From Gordonia hankookensis (GTDB lineage: Bacteria > Actinomycetota > Actinomycetes > Mycobacteriales > Mycobacteriaceae), in contig NZ_JACWMS010000004.1 in NCBI RefSeq assembly GCF_014673215.1, forward strand, positions 248,001 to 312,000: a stretch of 64,000 bases of DNA, written 5' to 3'. The notes under the pieces are model-generated. The model was not told the DNA's origin. It worked only from the letters and a program-made list of their open reading frames with translations, and did not search any database. Position numbers and translations under genes: made by a program. Positions 1 through 8,945 of this stretch are shown piece by piece (the first letter of the stretch is position 1; the number at the start of each line of letters is the position of its first letter).

Positions 1-250
1 CCTTCACCGCGGAGACCGAATCGTCGACGGTCAGCGGCAGCGTGTAGCCGGCCGCCGACTCCGGAACCGTTGCCTTGGCGGCGTTGAGCGCGGCGACCAG
101 CTCATCGCGTCGGGCGCGGTGTGCCGCGGCGTACTCGGCGACGGTGTCGCGGCGGGCGGCCGACACGAAGGCGGTCGAGACGCCGTAGGTGAAGATCGCC
201 GCATTCTCCGCGTCGACGGCCGCGGCCAGGGCATCGCTGGTCGTGGTCAT
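1..250 (-). CDS. Ferritin-like domain protein (DUF4439 type), 3' end outside window
   Basis: The first 83 codons are visible, starting MTTTSDALAAAVDAENAAIFT and continuing past the left edge. The alanine-rich helical pattern with spaced Glu and His (DAENAAIFTYG, AAHRARRDELVAAL) matches the ferritin-like DUF4439 family that sits next to rimP in mycobacteria. The start ATG overlaps the stop of the upstream lipoprotein gene (ATGA), so the two are probably one transcript and translationally coupled. The function of this family is not established, and an iron- or metal-binding role would be a guess. The family call rests on pattern and neighbourhood. Confidence 0.7.
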   Translation of the reverse strand, partial: MTTTSDALAAAVDAENAAIFTYGVSTAFVSAARRDTVAEYAAAHRARRDELVAALNAAKATVPESAAGYTLPLTVDDSVSAVK

Positions 251-801
251 GCGAGTTGTACCTCCACCATGCTGGTCACCGACGCGCCGACAGCGCCGGC
301 GAGTCCTGCCGAGTATCCGCTCAGATTGACGCTCGCGTCGCCTGCCGTGCGCGCCGACCGTGCGAGTTGTGCACGAAGCGCATCGACGGTGCTCGCGGTC
401 GGTGCCGGTGCCGAGGGACTGTTCGGGGGCGCCGACGACCGAGGCGACGGCGGAGACGCGGACGAGGGCGTCGCGGCGCCCGGTACCGAGATCCGCCCCG
501 CGGTCTGCTCATCGAGGCGCGCGACCTCCTCACGGAGAGCCTGTGCGTGCTCGCCGCGCTGCTCGGCGACCACGCCGAGGGCATTCGCATACTCCGGTGT
601 GCGGGGCGCCAATGACTGCGCAGAGGCCTGATCGGCGAATGCGGCGTCGGCGAGTGGCACGAGCGCGGCCGCCGTGATCTGTTCGGGGGACGGTCCGCTG
701 TCGCAGGCCGCCACCGTTGCCGCAGCGACGGTCCCGACCGTGACGGCGAGGCCACCGCGCAGAACCGCACGGCGCGTCAGGGGTGAGGTCACGCGACACA
801 T
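247..801 (-). CDS. Tat-type ferritin-like lipoprotein
   Basis: This is a 184-residue secreted protein. From the chosen ATG it begins MCRVTSPLTRRAVLRGG, a twin-arginine signal followed by a hydrophobic stretch and a lipobox (TVAAC), so it should be lipid-anchored outside the membrane. The mature part has a helical ferritin-like segment with Glu and His residues (VAEQRGEHAQALREEVARL) interrupted by a Ser/Pro/Ala linker. A GTG three codons later is an alternative start. The gene is divergent from rimP and overlaps the next ferritin-like gene by 4 nt, so the two products may work together at the cell envelope. Confidence 0.7.
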   Translation of the reverse strand: MCRVTSPLTRRAVLRGGLAVTVGTVAAATVAACDSGPSPEQITAAALVPLADAAFADQASAQSLAPRTPEYANALGVVAEQRGEHAQALREEVARLDEQTAGRISVPGAATPSSASPPSPRSSAPPNSPSAPAPTASTVDALRAQLARSARTAGDASVNLSGYSAGLAGAVGASVTSMVEVQLA

Positions 802-890
802 GATGCCAGTTGATGCGGCCGGGGCCGGGACGGGCGCAGGGGCCATGTCCGCCGGGTCCGGGGTCGGCGCCCGGACCGAATCGGATCCAC

Positions 891-896
891 TAGGAT
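891..896 (+). promoter_or_regulatory. Possible -10 box of the rimP operon
   Basis: TAGGAT lies in the 176-nt divergent space between the lipoprotein gene and rimP. It fits the TANNNT actinobacterial -10 form and would give a leader of about 75 nt. No convincing -35 element was found. Confidence 0.35.
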
Positions 897-977
897 GATT
901 GCGTCTCACCGGTCGAATGGCCGCCCAGCGGCGCCTCCGGGGAGCGCCGTCGGGACAACTGAAGACGAGGAGCGCCC

Positions 978-1529
978 GTGCCGATCATCGCCGAACAGGT
1001 GAGCCAACTCGTCGAACCAGTCGTCCGCGCTGCGGGATTCGACCTCGAGGACGTCGTCGTCACCGAGGTGGCCGAGCGCACCGACCTCACCGTCGTGGTC
1101 GACCGCGACGGGGGCAGTGATCTCGATGTCCTCGCCGACCTCAGTCGCGAACTCTCCGATCTCCTCGACGACGCCCCGTCGACCGTCGACGCCGTCTACA
1201 CCCTCGAGGTCACCTCGCCGGGTGTGGACCGTCCGCTGACCGCCGCGCGGCATTGGCAGCGGGCCCGCGGTCGAAAGGTCGCGATCGAGGTGGCCGCCAC
1301 CGACGACGACGCGTCGCCGCGTCGCCTCACCGGTCGCGCCGGTCCCGTCGACGACGGCGGGGTACTGCTCGTCGTCAACGAGCGCGGGCGGATCCGCACC
1401 GAGACGGTCGCGCTCGACTCGGTGACCACCGCCGTCGTGCAGGTCGATTTCGGACAGCCGAGCGTCACCGAACTGGAGCTGTGCGGGCTCGATCCCGACG
1501 AGATCCGCCGCAGAAGGTCCGAAGCCTGA
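978..1529 (+). CDS. rimP: Ribosome maturation factor RimP
   Basis: This 183-residue protein helps 30S subunit maturation. It has the N-terminal RimP pattern (LVEPVVRAAGFDLEDVVV), a central TLEVTSPGVDRPLT motif that is the family signature, and a C-terminal SH3-like half. The start is GTG with a GAGG Shine-Dalgarno sequence 7 nt upstream. It opens the classic rimP-nusA-ylxR-infB-rbfA cluster, which supports the call. A 103-nt gap separates it from nusA. Confidence 0.95.
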   Translation: MPIIAEQVSQLVEPVVRAAGFDLEDVVVTEVAERTDLTVVVDRDGGSDLDVLADLSRELSDLLDDAPSTVDAVYTLEVTSPGVDRPLTAARHWQRARGRKVAIEVAATDDDASPRRLTGRAGPVDDGGVLLVVNERGRIRTETVALDSVTTAVVQVDFGQPSVTELELCGLDPDEIRRRRSEA

Positions 1530-1589
1530 CCGGACACGCCGGGGAGTTCCGGTTCCACGATCGATCAGGATCTGCGCACAATCGAAACG

Positions 1590-1619
1590 GACAAATGAAT
1601 ACGACGCGACAAATGAATA
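1590..1619 (+). repeat. 18-nt direct repeat upstream of nusA
   Basis: The 12-mer GACAAATGAATA occurs at 1590-1601 and again at 1608-1619, an 18-nt period. Each copy carries an in-frame ATG of the small upstream reading frame that ends on the nusA start. The stretch is AT-richer than its surroundings. Confidence 0.8.
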
Positions 1620-1636
1620 GGAGCTCAACCCCATGA
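1595..1636 (+). CDS. Possible 13-codon upstream reading frame overlapping the nusA start
   Basis: The frame reads [13 protein letters not shown] and its TGA overlaps the nusA ATG as ATGA. That arrangement is typical of translational coupling. The Shine-Dalgarno sequence of the frame itself is weak, while the AGGAGC that serves nusA lies inside it. It could be a coupling peptide or a chance product of the duplicated AAATGAATA motif, so confidence is low. Confidence 0.3.
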   Translation: MNTTRQMNRSSTP

Positions 1637-2670
1637 ACATCGACATCAACGCGCTCCGCATGATCGAGGCGGACAAGGGTATCTCGATCGATACGGTCAT
1701 CACCGCGATCGAGACCGCGCTGTTGACCGCCTACCGCCACACCGAAGGATTCGCGCCGCACGCCCGCATCGACGTCAACCGCAAGACCGGCGCGGTGCGG
1801 GTGATGGCGCAGGAACTCGACGACACCGGCGAGGTCGTGCACGAGTGGGACGACACCCCGGAGGGGTTCGGCCGGATCGCGGCCACCACGGCCCGTCAGG
1901 TCATCCTGCAACGACTGCGTGATGCGGAGAACGAGAAGAACTTCGGCGACTTCGTCACCCACGAGGGCGAGATCGTCGGCGGTGTCGTCCAGCAGGACGC
2001 ACGGGCGAACGCGCGCGGGATGATCGTCGTGGCCATCGGCAGCGACGCCAACACCGCCGAAGGCGTGATCCCGCCCGCCGAGCAGGTGCCCGGCGAGACC
2101 TACACCCACGGTGACCGCATCAAGTGCTACGTCGTCGGGGTGTCACGGGGACCCCGCGGTCCGCAGATCACACTCTCGCGCACCCACCCGAATCTCGTCC
2201 GCAAGCTGTTCTCGCTCGAGGTGCCCGAGATCGAGGACGGATCCGTCGAGATCGTCGCGGTGGCCCGCGAGGCGGGACACCGCTCCAAGATCGCCGTGCA
2301 CACCGGGGTCAGCGGCCTCAACGCGAAGGGTGCCTGCATCGGTCCGATGGGTCAGCGCGTCCGGAACGTGATGAGTGAGCTCGCCGGCGAGAAGATCGAC
2401 ATCATCGACTACGACACCGATCCCGGGGCGTTCGTCGGGAATGCCCTGTCGCCCGCGAAGGTTGTCTCGGTCGAGGTGATCGACCTCGCGGCCAAGGCGG
2501 CCCGGGTGGTGGTGCCCGATTACCAGCTGTCGTTGGCCATCGGCAAAGAGGGCCAGAACGCCCGGCTTGCCGCACGCCTGACCGGTTGGCGGATCGACAT
2601 CCGATCGGATGCGGATCCGGCGCCGCCTGCGGTCGACGGTCGTGGCTCCGACGTCGCGCACACCGACTGA
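1633..2670 (+). CDS. nusA: Transcription termination/antitermination protein NusA
   Basis: This 345-residue protein binds RNA polymerase and nascent RNA and modulates pausing, termination and rRNA antitermination. The order is an N-terminal polymerase-binding domain ([16 protein letters not shown]), an S1 domain (about 105-180), and two KH domains. One KH signature is [14 protein letters not shown] and a second is [19 protein letters not shown]. The length matches the compact actinobacterial form, which lacks the C-terminal acidic repeats of E. coli. The ATG at 1633 is preceded by AGGAGC. It lies between rimP and ylxR as in most actinobacteria. Confidence 0.97.
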   Translation: MNIDINALRMIEADKGISIDTVITAIETALLTAYRHTEGFAPHARIDVNRKTGAVRVMAQELDDTGEVVHEWDDTPEGFGRIAATTARQVILQRLRDAENEKNFGDFVTHEGEIVGGVVQQDARANARGMIVVAIGSDANTAEGVIPPAEQVPGETYTHGDRIKCYVVGVSRGPRGPQITLSRTHPNLVRKLFSLEVPEIEDGSVEIVAVAREAGHRSKIAVHTGVSGLNAKGACIGPMGQRVRNVMSELAGEKIDIIDYDTDPGAFVGNALSPAKVVSVEVIDLAAKAARVVVPDYQLSLAIGKEGQNARLAARLTGWRIDIRSDADPAPPAVDGRGSDVAHTD

Positions 2671-2703
2671 GCAGCCGGTTGCCGGAGATGCGTAGGGGCG
2701 CGC

Positions 2704-2709
2704 TAGACT
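2704..2709 (+). promoter_or_regulatory. -10 box for a leaderless ylxR transcript
   Basis: TAGACT ends 5 nt before the ylxR ATG at 2715, so transcription should start at or next to the start codon. A TTGCCG at 2679-2684 could be the -35 element (19-nt spacer). No Shine-Dalgarno sequence precedes the ATG. Confidence 0.55.
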
Positions 2710-2714
2710 GATCG

Positions 2715-3074
2715 ATGGTGCAGCGAACTCTCTCGACACCAGCCGAGGATGGGGCCGCGCGAGATGGTTCCACCATCCGCGGACCTGTCCGAACATGTGT
2801 CGGATGTCGGCAGCGTGCCGAGGCAACGGCCCTGGTCCGGATTGTCGCCCGTCGGGGTGACGGTCCGCCGGTGACGGTGGTCGATCTCGCGAAGACCATG
2901 CCGGGACGGGGTGCTTGGTTGCACCCGCGACGGGACTGTCTGTCCGCCGCGGTGCGACGTAAGGCATTTCCCTCGGCACTTCGGGCGCCCGGTCTGACCG
3001 TGGCACCCGACGACCTCGCCGAAGCAATCGGTGGGATCACCGAAGTAGATGGCCTCAACGGCCGGAACAGGTAG
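2715..3074 (+). CDS. ylxR: YlxR family RNA-binding protein
   Basis: This small basic protein (119 residues) belongs to the YlxR/DUF448 family encoded between nusA and infB in most bacteria. The family motif is visible as RTCVGCRQRAEATALVRIV near residue 25, followed by GRGAWLHPRRDCL and KAFPSALR. Family members bind RNA and have been linked to nucleoid or RNase P regulation, but the exact role here is unknown. The N-terminus is about 20 residues longer than the conserved core. The ATG with a -10 box just upstream supports this start. Confidence 0.9.
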   Translation: MVQRTLSTPAEDGAARDGSTIRGPVRTCVGCRQRAEATALVRIVARRGDGPPVTVVDLAKTMPGRGAWLHPRRDCLSAAVRRKAFPSALRAPGLTVAPDDLAEAIGGITEVDGLNGRNR

Positions 3075-3131
3075 CAGAAGACATGAGCACACCGTGAAGT
3101 ACCCACGATGAGCGCGTTTCTAACGTAAACC

Positions 3132-3161
3132 GAGGTCGCAGCGGGTAGCCCGCTCGACCTC
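3132..3161 (+). promoter_or_regulatory. Stable hairpin just before the infB ribosome-binding site
   Basis: GAGGTCG-c-AGCGGG (3132-3145) pairs with CCCGCT-CGACCTC (3149-3161): 13 base pairs, one bulged C and a TAG loop. It ends about 7 nt before the AGGAGAG Shine-Dalgarno sequence of infB. No U-tract follows, so a role in infB translation or mRNA processing is more likely than termination. This is inference from structure alone. Confidence 0.6.
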
Positions 3162-3176
3162 CAAGTGAGGAGAGCA

Positions 3177-6002
3177 GTGGCAGGCAAGGCCCGCGTGCAT
3201 GAACTGGCCAAAGAACTCGGCGTGACGAGCAAGCAAGTGCTCGAGCGACTGAAGGAACAGGGCGAGTTCGTCAAATCAGCGTCGTCGACCGTCGAGGCCC
3301 CGGTGGCCCGTCGACTTCGCGAATCATTCCCCCAGAACTCAGGATCCAAGGACGCCCGGAGGCCGGCGGCGAAGCCCGGCAGCGCACCGAAGCCCGGTGC
3401 GAACGGTGCCGCGGCCAAGCCGGGCCCGGCCCGTCCGGGTCCCAAGCCGGGAGCGCCTGCACCCGGCCCGACGCCCGCTGCGGCCGCCGCTCCGGCGCCG
3501 GCCCCCGCGCCGACCCCGGCGCCTGCACCGACCCCGGCGCCCGCGGCACCGGCCGCGCAGGCTCCGGCCGCGCAGGCTCCCCAGGCCGACGCGACGCCGG
3601 CACAGGATTCGGGTGCCGCTGCACCGGCTCGCCCTGCACCGCGACCGGGCCCGAAGCCCGGCCCGCGCGCACCGCGCGTCGGCAACAACCCGTACTCATC
3701 GGCACCTGCACCCGCTCCGCGCCCGCAGGCTCCGCGCCCCGGTCCCGGACAGGGTGGTCCTCGCCCCGGTGGCGGTCGTCCGGGCACTACCGGCCGACCT
3801 GGACCTGCAGGTCAAGGCGGTCCCCGTCCGGCTCCCGGCCAGGGCGGTCCCCGTCCCAGCCCGGGTAGCATGCCCCCGCGTCCGAACCCGGGTGCGATGC
3901 CCAGTCGTGCGGCACGGCCCGACGCCGGACGCCCAGGTCGTGGCGGACCGGGCGGCGGCAACCGTGGCGGCGGTGGCGGAGGCTACCGTGGCGGCGGTGG
4001 CGGAGCCCCCGGCGGCGCACCAGGTGGAGCTCCCGGTGGTTTCCGCGGTCGTCCCGGTGGCGGTGGCGGACGTGGCCGCGGCGGTGCCGCAGGTGCGTTC
4101 GGTCGCCCCGGTGGTGCGCCGCGCAGGGGACGCAAGTCGAAGCGTCAGAAGCGCCAGGAATATGACTCGATGCAGGCGCCCGCCGTCGGCGGTGTGCGGT
4201 TGCCACGTGGCAACGGCGAGACCATCCGGCTGGCGCGCGGTGCATCGCTGTCGGACTTCGCCGACAAGATCGACGCGAACCCGGCATCGCTGGTCCAGGC
4301 GCTGTTCAACCTCGGCGAGATGGTCACGGCGACCGAGTCGGTGAACGACGAGACGCTCGAGCTGCTCGGTTCCGAGATGAACTACAGCGTCCAGGTCGTC
4401 AGCCCGGAGGACGAGGATCGCGAGCTCCTGGAGAGCTTCGACCTCACCTACGGCGAGGACGAGGGCAGCGACGAGGACCTCGAGCAGCGCCCGCCCGTGG
4501 TCACCGTCATGGGTCACGTCGATCACGGCAAGACCCGTCTGCTGGACACGATCCGCAAGGCCAACGTCCGCGAGGCGGAGGCCGGTGGCATCACCCAGCA
4601 CATCGGTGCGTACCAGGTCAACACCCACCTCAACGGTGACGACCGTCTGGTCACCTTCATCGACACCCCGGGTCACGAGGCCTTCACGGCCATGCGTGCC
4701 CGCGGCGCGAAGGCCACCGACATCGCGATCCTGGTGGTCGCGGCCGACGACGGCGTGATGCCGCAGACGGTCGAGGCGGTCAACCACGCGCAGGCTGCTG
4801 ACGTGCCGATCGTGGTGGCGGTCAACAAGATCGACAAGGAAGGCGCCGATCCGCAGAAGATCCGCGGACAGCTCACCGAATACGGGCTGATCCCGGAGGA
4901 GTACGGCGGCGAGACCATGTTCGTCGACATCTCGGCGAAGCAGGGCGAGAACATCGACGCACTGCTCGAAGCCGTGCTGCTGACCGCGGACGCCTCGCTC
5001 GATCTGCGTGCGAACCCGGACATGGACGCCCAGGGTGTCGCGATCGAGGCACACCTCGACCGCGGCCGCGGTCCGGTGGCGACCGTGCTGGTTCAGCGCG
5101 GAACGCTCAAGGTCGGCGACTCGATCGTCGCAGGCGACGCCTACGGACGTGTCCGTCGCATGGTCGACGAGCACGGTGAGGACGTCGCCGAGGCGCTGCC
5201 GTCTCGTCCGGTGCAGGTCATCGGCTTCACGTCGGTGCCAGGCGCGGGAGACAACCTGCTCGTCGTCGAAGAGGACCGCACCGCTCGTCAGATCGCCGAC
5301 CGGCGCAATGCGCGTAAGCGCAACGCGCTGGCTGCGCGCAGTCGCAAGCGGATCAGCCTGGAAGACCTGGACTCCGCGCTCAAGGAGACCAGCCAGCTCA
5401 ACCTGATCCTCAAGGGCGACAACTCGGGTACCGTCGAGGCGCTCGAGGAGGCGTTGCTGGGGATCGACATGGGCGACGAGGTGTCGTTGCGTGTCATCGA
5501 CCGTGGTGTCGGTGGCGTCACCGAGACCAACGTCAACCTGGCTGCGGCGTCGGATGCGATCATCATCGGCTTCAACGTCCGTGCGGAGGGCAAGGCCACC
5601 GAGCTGGCCAACCGCGAGGGCGTCGACATCCGGTACTACTCGGTGATCTACCAGGCCATCGACGAGATCGAGAGTGCGCTCAAGGGCATGCTCAAGCCGG
5701 TCTACGAAGAGGTGGAGCTCGGCCGCGCCGAGATCCGCGCGATCTTCAAGTCGTCGAAGGTCGGCAACATCGCCGGCTGTCTGGTCCAGTCGGGGATCGT
5801 CCGTCGCAACGCGAAGGCACGGCTGCTGCGTGACAACGTCGTGGTTGCCGAGAACCTCACCATCGCGTCGCTCAAGCGCGAGAAGGACGATGTCACCGAG
5901 GTCCGCGACGGGTACGAGTGTGGTCTCACGCTCACCTACAGCGACATCAAGGTCGACGACGTGATCGAGAGCTACGAACTGCAGGAGAAGCCGCGCGACT
6001 GA
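3177..6002 (+). CDS. infB: Translation initiation factor IF-2
   Basis: IF2 is the GTPase that brings fMet-tRNA to the 30S subunit and drives subunit joining. The 941-residue protein has an IF2_N domain ([19 protein letters not shown]), then about 270 residues of Pro/Ala-rich and Gly/Arg-rich low-complexity sequence. A second N domain and the GTPase follow: G1 GHVDHGKT near 446, DTPGHE near 496, NKID near 551. The C-terminal beta-barrel and fMet-tRNA binding domains complete it. The GTG at 3177 with AGGAGAG upstream gives [15 protein letters not shown], which aligns with mycobacterial IF2; a GTG at 3165 lacks a Shine-Dalgarno sequence. Confidence 0.97.
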   Translation: MAGKARVHELAKELGVTSKQVLERLKEQGEFVKSASSTVEAPVARRLRESFPQNSGSKDARRPAAKPGSAPKPGANGAAAKPGPARPGPKPGAPAPGPTPAAAAAPAPAPAPTPAPAPTPAPAAPAAQAPAAQAPQADATPAQDSGAAAPARPAPRPGPKPGPRAPRVGNNPYSSAPAPAPRPQAPRPGPGQGGPRPGGGRPGTTGRPGPAGQGGPRPAPGQGGPRPSPGSMPPRPNPGAMPSRAARPDAGRPGRGGPGGGNRGGGGGGYRGGGGGAPGGAPGGAPGGFRGRPGGGGGRGRGGAAGAFGRPGGAPRRGRKSKRQKRQEYDSMQAPAVGGVRLPRGNGETIRLARGASLSDFADKIDANPASLVQALFNLGEMVTATESVNDETLELLGSEMNYSVQVVSPEDEDRELLESFDLTYGEDEGSDEDLEQRPPVVTVMGHVDHGKTRLLDTIRKANVREAEAGGITQHIGAYQVNTHLNGDDRLVTFIDTPGHEAFTAMRARGAKATDIAILVVAADDGVMPQTVEAVNHAQAADVPIVVAVNKIDKEGADPQKIRGQLTEYGLIPEEYGGETMFVDISAKQGENIDALLEAVLLTADASLDLRANPDMDAQGVAIEAHLDRGRGPVATVLVQRGTLKVGDSIVAGDAYGRVRRMVDEHGEDVAEALPSRPVQVIGFTSVPGAGDNLLVVEEDRTARQIADRRNARKRNALAARSRKRISLEDLDSALKETSQLNLILKGDNSGTVEALEEALLGIDMGDEVSLRVIDRGVGGVTETNVNLAAASDAIIIGFNVRAEGKATELANREGVDIRYYSVIYQAIDEIESALKGMLKPVYEEVELGRAEIRAIFKSSKVGNIAGCLVQSGIVRRNAKARLLRDNVVVAENLTIASLKREKDDVTEVRDGYECGLTLTYSDIKVDDVIESYELQEKPRD
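3962..4005 (+). repeat. 24-nt tandem repeat in the Gly-rich part of infB
   Basis: CCGTGGCGGCGGTGGCGGAG occurs at 3962 and again 24 nt later, encoding RGGGGGG-type runs. It lies inside the disordered linker of IF2, so expansion or contraction keeps the frame. Confidence 0.75.
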
Positions 6003-6024
6003 GGTCCGCGCGCCGTCCGCCGAA

Positions 6025-6075
6025 CTCCCCTTCCCGTCCGCGCCGTCGAGTGTGGACGGGAAGGGGAGTGGTTTT
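6025..6075 (+). terminator. Perfect 15-bp hairpin between infB and rbfA
   Basis: CTCCCCTTCCCGTCC (6025-6039) pairs perfectly with 6054-6068 across a 14-nt loop, followed by TGGTTTT. This has the form of an intrinsic terminator or attenuator, yet it lies inside the rimP-rbfA gene string just 28 nt before rbfA. It could reduce read-through or mark an RNA-processing site. Confidence 0.75.
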
Positions 6076-6096
6076 CCCCGATGGAAAGGATCGAAG

Positions 6097-6570
6097 ATGG
6101 TTGATACGGCGAGGGCTGCCCGCATGGCAAAGCGCATCTCGTCGATCGTCGCCTCGGCGATCGGCACCGAGATCAAGGATCCGCGGCTCGCCTACGTGAC
6201 GATCACCGACGCTCGTGTCACCAACGATCTGCATGATGCGACGCTCTTCTACACCGTGATGGGGGAGTCGATCGACGCCGAACCCGACTACGAGGCAGCG
6301 GCGGCCGGGCTGGCCAAGGCCACCGGCATCCTGCGCTCCAAGGTCGGCGCAGGCACCGGCGTGCGGTTCACACCGACGCTCACGTTCGTGCTCGACACGG
6401 TTCCCGACTCCGCCCGCCACATGGAGGAGCTCGTCGCCCGGGCCCGTGCCAATGACGAGATGGTGGCGCGGCGGGCGCAGGAGGCAACTCCGGCAGGCGA
6501 TGTCGATCCCTACCGCGCTCGTGAGGACGACATCGAGGACGGCACGGCCAAGGACGGCTCCGTCGAGTGA
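6097..6570 (+). CDS. rbfA: 30S ribosome-binding factor RbfA
   Basis: This 157-residue protein binds the 30S subunit near the 16S rRNA 5' helix and is needed for its maturation. The KH-fold pattern is clear: [22 protein letters not shown] at the N-terminus, [14 protein letters not shown] in the middle, and the [12 protein letters not shown] strand. An acidic tail ends [12 protein letters not shown]. The ATG at 6097 is preceded by GAAAGGA. Its stop overlaps the next gene (GTGA), so translation is coupled to the phosphodiesterase gene. Confidence 0.95.
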   Translation: MVDTARAARMAKRISSIVASAIGTEIKDPRLAYVTITDARVTNDLHDATLFYTVMGESIDAEPDYEAAAAGLAKATGILRSKVGAGTGVRFTPTLTFVLDTVPDSARHMEELVARARANDEMVARRAQEATPAGDVDPYRAREDDIEDGTAKDGSVE

Positions 6571-7523
6571 CTGCCTCGACGAGTGCGGCGGTCGCCCGAG
6601 AGTTGACCGACGTCCCGGCGGTGACCATCCTCTGCCACGTCCGTCCCGATGCGGACACCATCGGCAGTGGGCTGGCACTCGGATTGGCGCTCGACCGACA
6701 GGGCGTCGACGTGGAGGTCGCCTTCCCGGACACGGTCGCGCTGCCGACGACACTGGCCGGTTTGCCCGGCAGCACCCTGCTGGTCGGGGCGCAGGAAGTG
6801 GTCGGACATCCGGTGGTGGTCTCGGTGGACGCGGCCAGTCTGGGCCGCCTGGATTCGCTGGCCGCGGTGTTCACCGCCGCCGAGCGGTCGATGACCATCG
6901 ATCACCATGCGTCCAACGCGGGATTCGGTGACCTCGACCTCATCGACGCGGCCGCGGACTGTACGGCCGTGCTGGTGTTGTCGGTGCTCGACGACCTGGG
7001 TGTGGAGATCGACGACGATATCGCGACGTGTCTCTATGCGGGCCTCGTGACCGATACCGGTTCCTTCCGCTGGGCGCGTCCCGAATCGTTCCGGATCGCG
7101 GCCCGCCTGCTCGACGCCGGAGTCGACGCGCGGACCTGGAGCCGCAACCTGCTCGACAGCCATCCGTTCCGGTGGTTCGAGATGGTCGCCTCGGTGCTCG
7201 GCGGTGCCCGGCTGGTACCGGAGGCCTGTCAGGGTGAGGGACTTGTCTACGCGATCGTCGGCCACGACGTCCTCTCGGGCATGAGCTGGGAGGAGTCGGA
7301 GAGCGTCGTCGACATCGTCCGGACAGCGAACGAGGCCGAGGTGGCCGCGGTGTTCAAGGAGACCGGCCCGGCCACCTGGACGGTGTCCCTGCGCTCCAAA
7401 CGCCGCGTCGACCTGGTGCCGATCGCGGCTGCCCACGGCGGTGGCGGACATCGTCACGCATCCGGATACAGCGATGCAGGAACCGCCGACGAGGTCGTCG
7501 CGCATCTGCTGGAGTCGCTCTGA
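6567..7523 (+). CDS. DHH/DHHA1 phosphodiesterase (NrnA/CnpB type)
   Basis: This 318-residue protein is the counterpart of mycobacterial Rv2837c (CnpB), which cleaves nanoRNA, pAp and c-di-AMP. The DHH domain shows [17 protein letters not shown] at the N-terminus and the DHH-type signature [13 protein letters not shown] near residue 112. The C-terminal DHHA1 domain ends with [13 protein letters not shown], which binds substrate. Metal-binding Asp and His residues are all present. It starts on a GTG overlapping rbfA and is followed after 5 nt by the MATE gene. It links ribosome-maturation genes to RNA turnover or c-di-AMP signalling; which substrate matters here cannot be read from sequence. 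Confidence 0.92.
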   Translation: MTASTSAAVARELTDVPAVTILCHVRPDADTIGSGLALGLALDRQGVDVEVAFPDTVALPTTLAGLPGSTLLVGAQEVVGHPVVVSVDAASLGRLDSLAAVFTAAERSMTIDHHASNAGFGDLDLIDAAADCTAVLVLSVLDDLGVEIDDDIATCLYAGLVTDTGSFRWARPESFRIAARLLDAGVDARTWSRNLLDSHPFRWFEMVASVLGGARLVPEACQGEGLVYAIVGHDVLSGMSWEESESVVDIVRTANEAEVAAVFKETGPATWTVSLRSKRRVDLVPIAAAHGGGGHRHASGYSDAGTADEVVAHLLESL

Positions 7524-7528
7524 GTTCA

Positions 7529-8878
7529 GTGAGCGCCGCAGGAACTGCGAGCGGGCGTCGGATTGCGGTCCTGACGGTCTCTGCGCTCGCGGTGCTCATC
7601 GCGCCCCCCGTCTACCTGTTGCTCGACCTGGCGGTGGTGGGTCGCCTCGGGGGCCATCAGCTCGCCGCTCTCGGGGTCGCGACACTCGTGCTCTCGGTGA
7701 TCAGCACCCAGCTCACCTTCCTCTCGTACGGCACCACTGCACGGTCGGCGCGACGCTTCGGTGCCGGTGACCGCGCGGGTGCGGTGTTCGAGGGCGTACA
7801 GGCGAGCTGGATTGCGGTCTCGGTCGGCGCAGTCCTGGTCGCCGTCATGTACCCGCTGGCCCCGGTGGTGCTCCGCGTGCTCGTCGGCGGAGGTTCTCCG
7901 GAGGCCGAGCAGGTGGTCATCGACGCGACGGGATGGCTGCGGATCGCGATGTTCGGTGTTCCGCTGATCCTGTTGTCGATGGCAGGCAACGGGTGGATGC
8001 GCGGTGTCCAGGACACCCGTCGGCCCGTGATCTATGTGATCGCGGGCCTGGCAGTCGCCGCGGTCCTCGTCGTCGGACTCACACATGGCATCGGTCCGTT
8101 CCCACGCCTGGGACTGCCGGGCAGTGCGGTCGCGAATCTGATCGGGCAGGGCATCACCGGGCTGCTGTTCGCGGTGCGCGTCGTCCGGGACGCACGCCGG
8201 TCGGCGGTGACGAGCCTTGCGCCCCAGTGGTCGGTGATGCGCGCGCAGCTCGCGATGGCGCGCGATCTCGTCCTGCGGAGCCTCTCGTTCCAGGTGTGCT
8301 TCCTGTCCGCGGCCGCCGTCGCGGCACGCTTCGGGGTGTCGGCCGTGGCGGCCCATCAGGTTGTGCTGCAACTGTGGGAGTTCATGTCCCTGTTCCTCGA
8401 CTCCCTGGCGATCGCCGCGCAGGCGCTGGTGGGCGCCGCGCTCGGCGCGGGCGCGGTGGGATCCGCTGTCGGCGTTGCCCGTCGCGTGACCGTGGTGTCG
8501 CTGCTCGCCGCGGGTCTGATGGCCGGTGTGTTCGCACTCGGCGCCGGGCTGATCCCCCGTCTGTTTACCTCCGACCCGGAGATCCTCGATGCGATCGCCG
8601 TGCCGTGGTGGTTCTTTGTCGCGATGCTGCCGATCGCGGGCATCGTGTTCGCGCTCGACGGAGTCCTCCTCGGCAGCGGTGACGCCGGTTTCCTGCGTAC
8701 CGCAACACTTGTCGCTGCCCTGGTCGGATTCCTACCGCTGATCTGGATGTCGCTCGCCTTCGACTGGGGACTCGCGGGGATCTGGACCGGGTTGGTGGTC
8801 TTCATGCTGCTGCGACTTGCCGCGGTGGTCGTGCGCGTCCGGTCCGGTCGCTGGCACCGTACCGGGGTGGACACCTGA
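7529..8878 (+). CDS. MATE family efflux transporter (DinF-like)
   Basis: This is a 449-residue integral membrane protein with about twelve hydrophobic segments and the internal two-fold repeat of MATE exporters. Typical features are the N-terminal APPVYLLLDLAVVGRLGG segment, AGNGWMRGVQDTRRP after helix 4, and a second-half DSLAIAAQALVGAALGAG segment. MATE proteins of the DinF branch export cationic or toxic compounds using ion gradients. The substrate is unknown. The start is GTG, 5 nt after the DHH gene, so it is probably in the same operon, as with Rv2836c in M. tuberculosis. Confidence 0.92.
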   Translation: MSAAGTASGRRIAVLTVSALAVLIAPPVYLLLDLAVVGRLGGHQLAALGVATLVLSVISTQLTFLSYGTTARSARRFGAGDRAGAVFEGVQASWIAVSVGAVLVAVMYPLAPVVLRVLVGGGSPEAEQVVIDATGWLRIAMFGVPLILLSMAGNGWMRGVQDTRRPVIYVIAGLAVAAVLVVGLTHGIGPFPRLGLPGSAVANLIGQGITGLLFAVRVVRDARRSAVTSLAPQWSVMRAQLAMARDLVLRSLSFQVCFLSAAAVAARFGVSAVAAHQVVLQLWEFMSLFLDSLAIAAQALVGAALGAGAVGSAVGVARRVTVVSLLAAGLMAGVFALGAGLIPRLFTSDPEILDAIAVPWWFFVAMLPIAGIVFALDGVLLGSGDAGFLRTATLVAALVGFLPLIWMSLAFDWGLAGIWTGLVVFMLLRLAAVVVRVRSGRWHRTGVDT

Positions 8879-8933
8879 GTCATCCGGTCGGACGGTTCGG
8901 GTCGGCACAGGGGGAGATGCCACCGAGTTCGGT

Positions 8934-8939
8934 TATCCT
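8934..8939 (+). promoter_or_regulatory. -10 box for a leaderless lipase transcript
   Basis: TATCCT stands 6 nt before the ATG at 8946, and no Shine-Dalgarno sequence lies at normal distance. The transcript is therefore predicted to be leaderless. Confidence 0.55.
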
Positions 8940-8945
8940 TACCTG

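Noticed and set aside
3696-6176. Long minus-strand open frame opposite infB
   Set aside because: It is an antisense shadow of the GC-rich infB frame with no domain signature and no ribosome-binding site.
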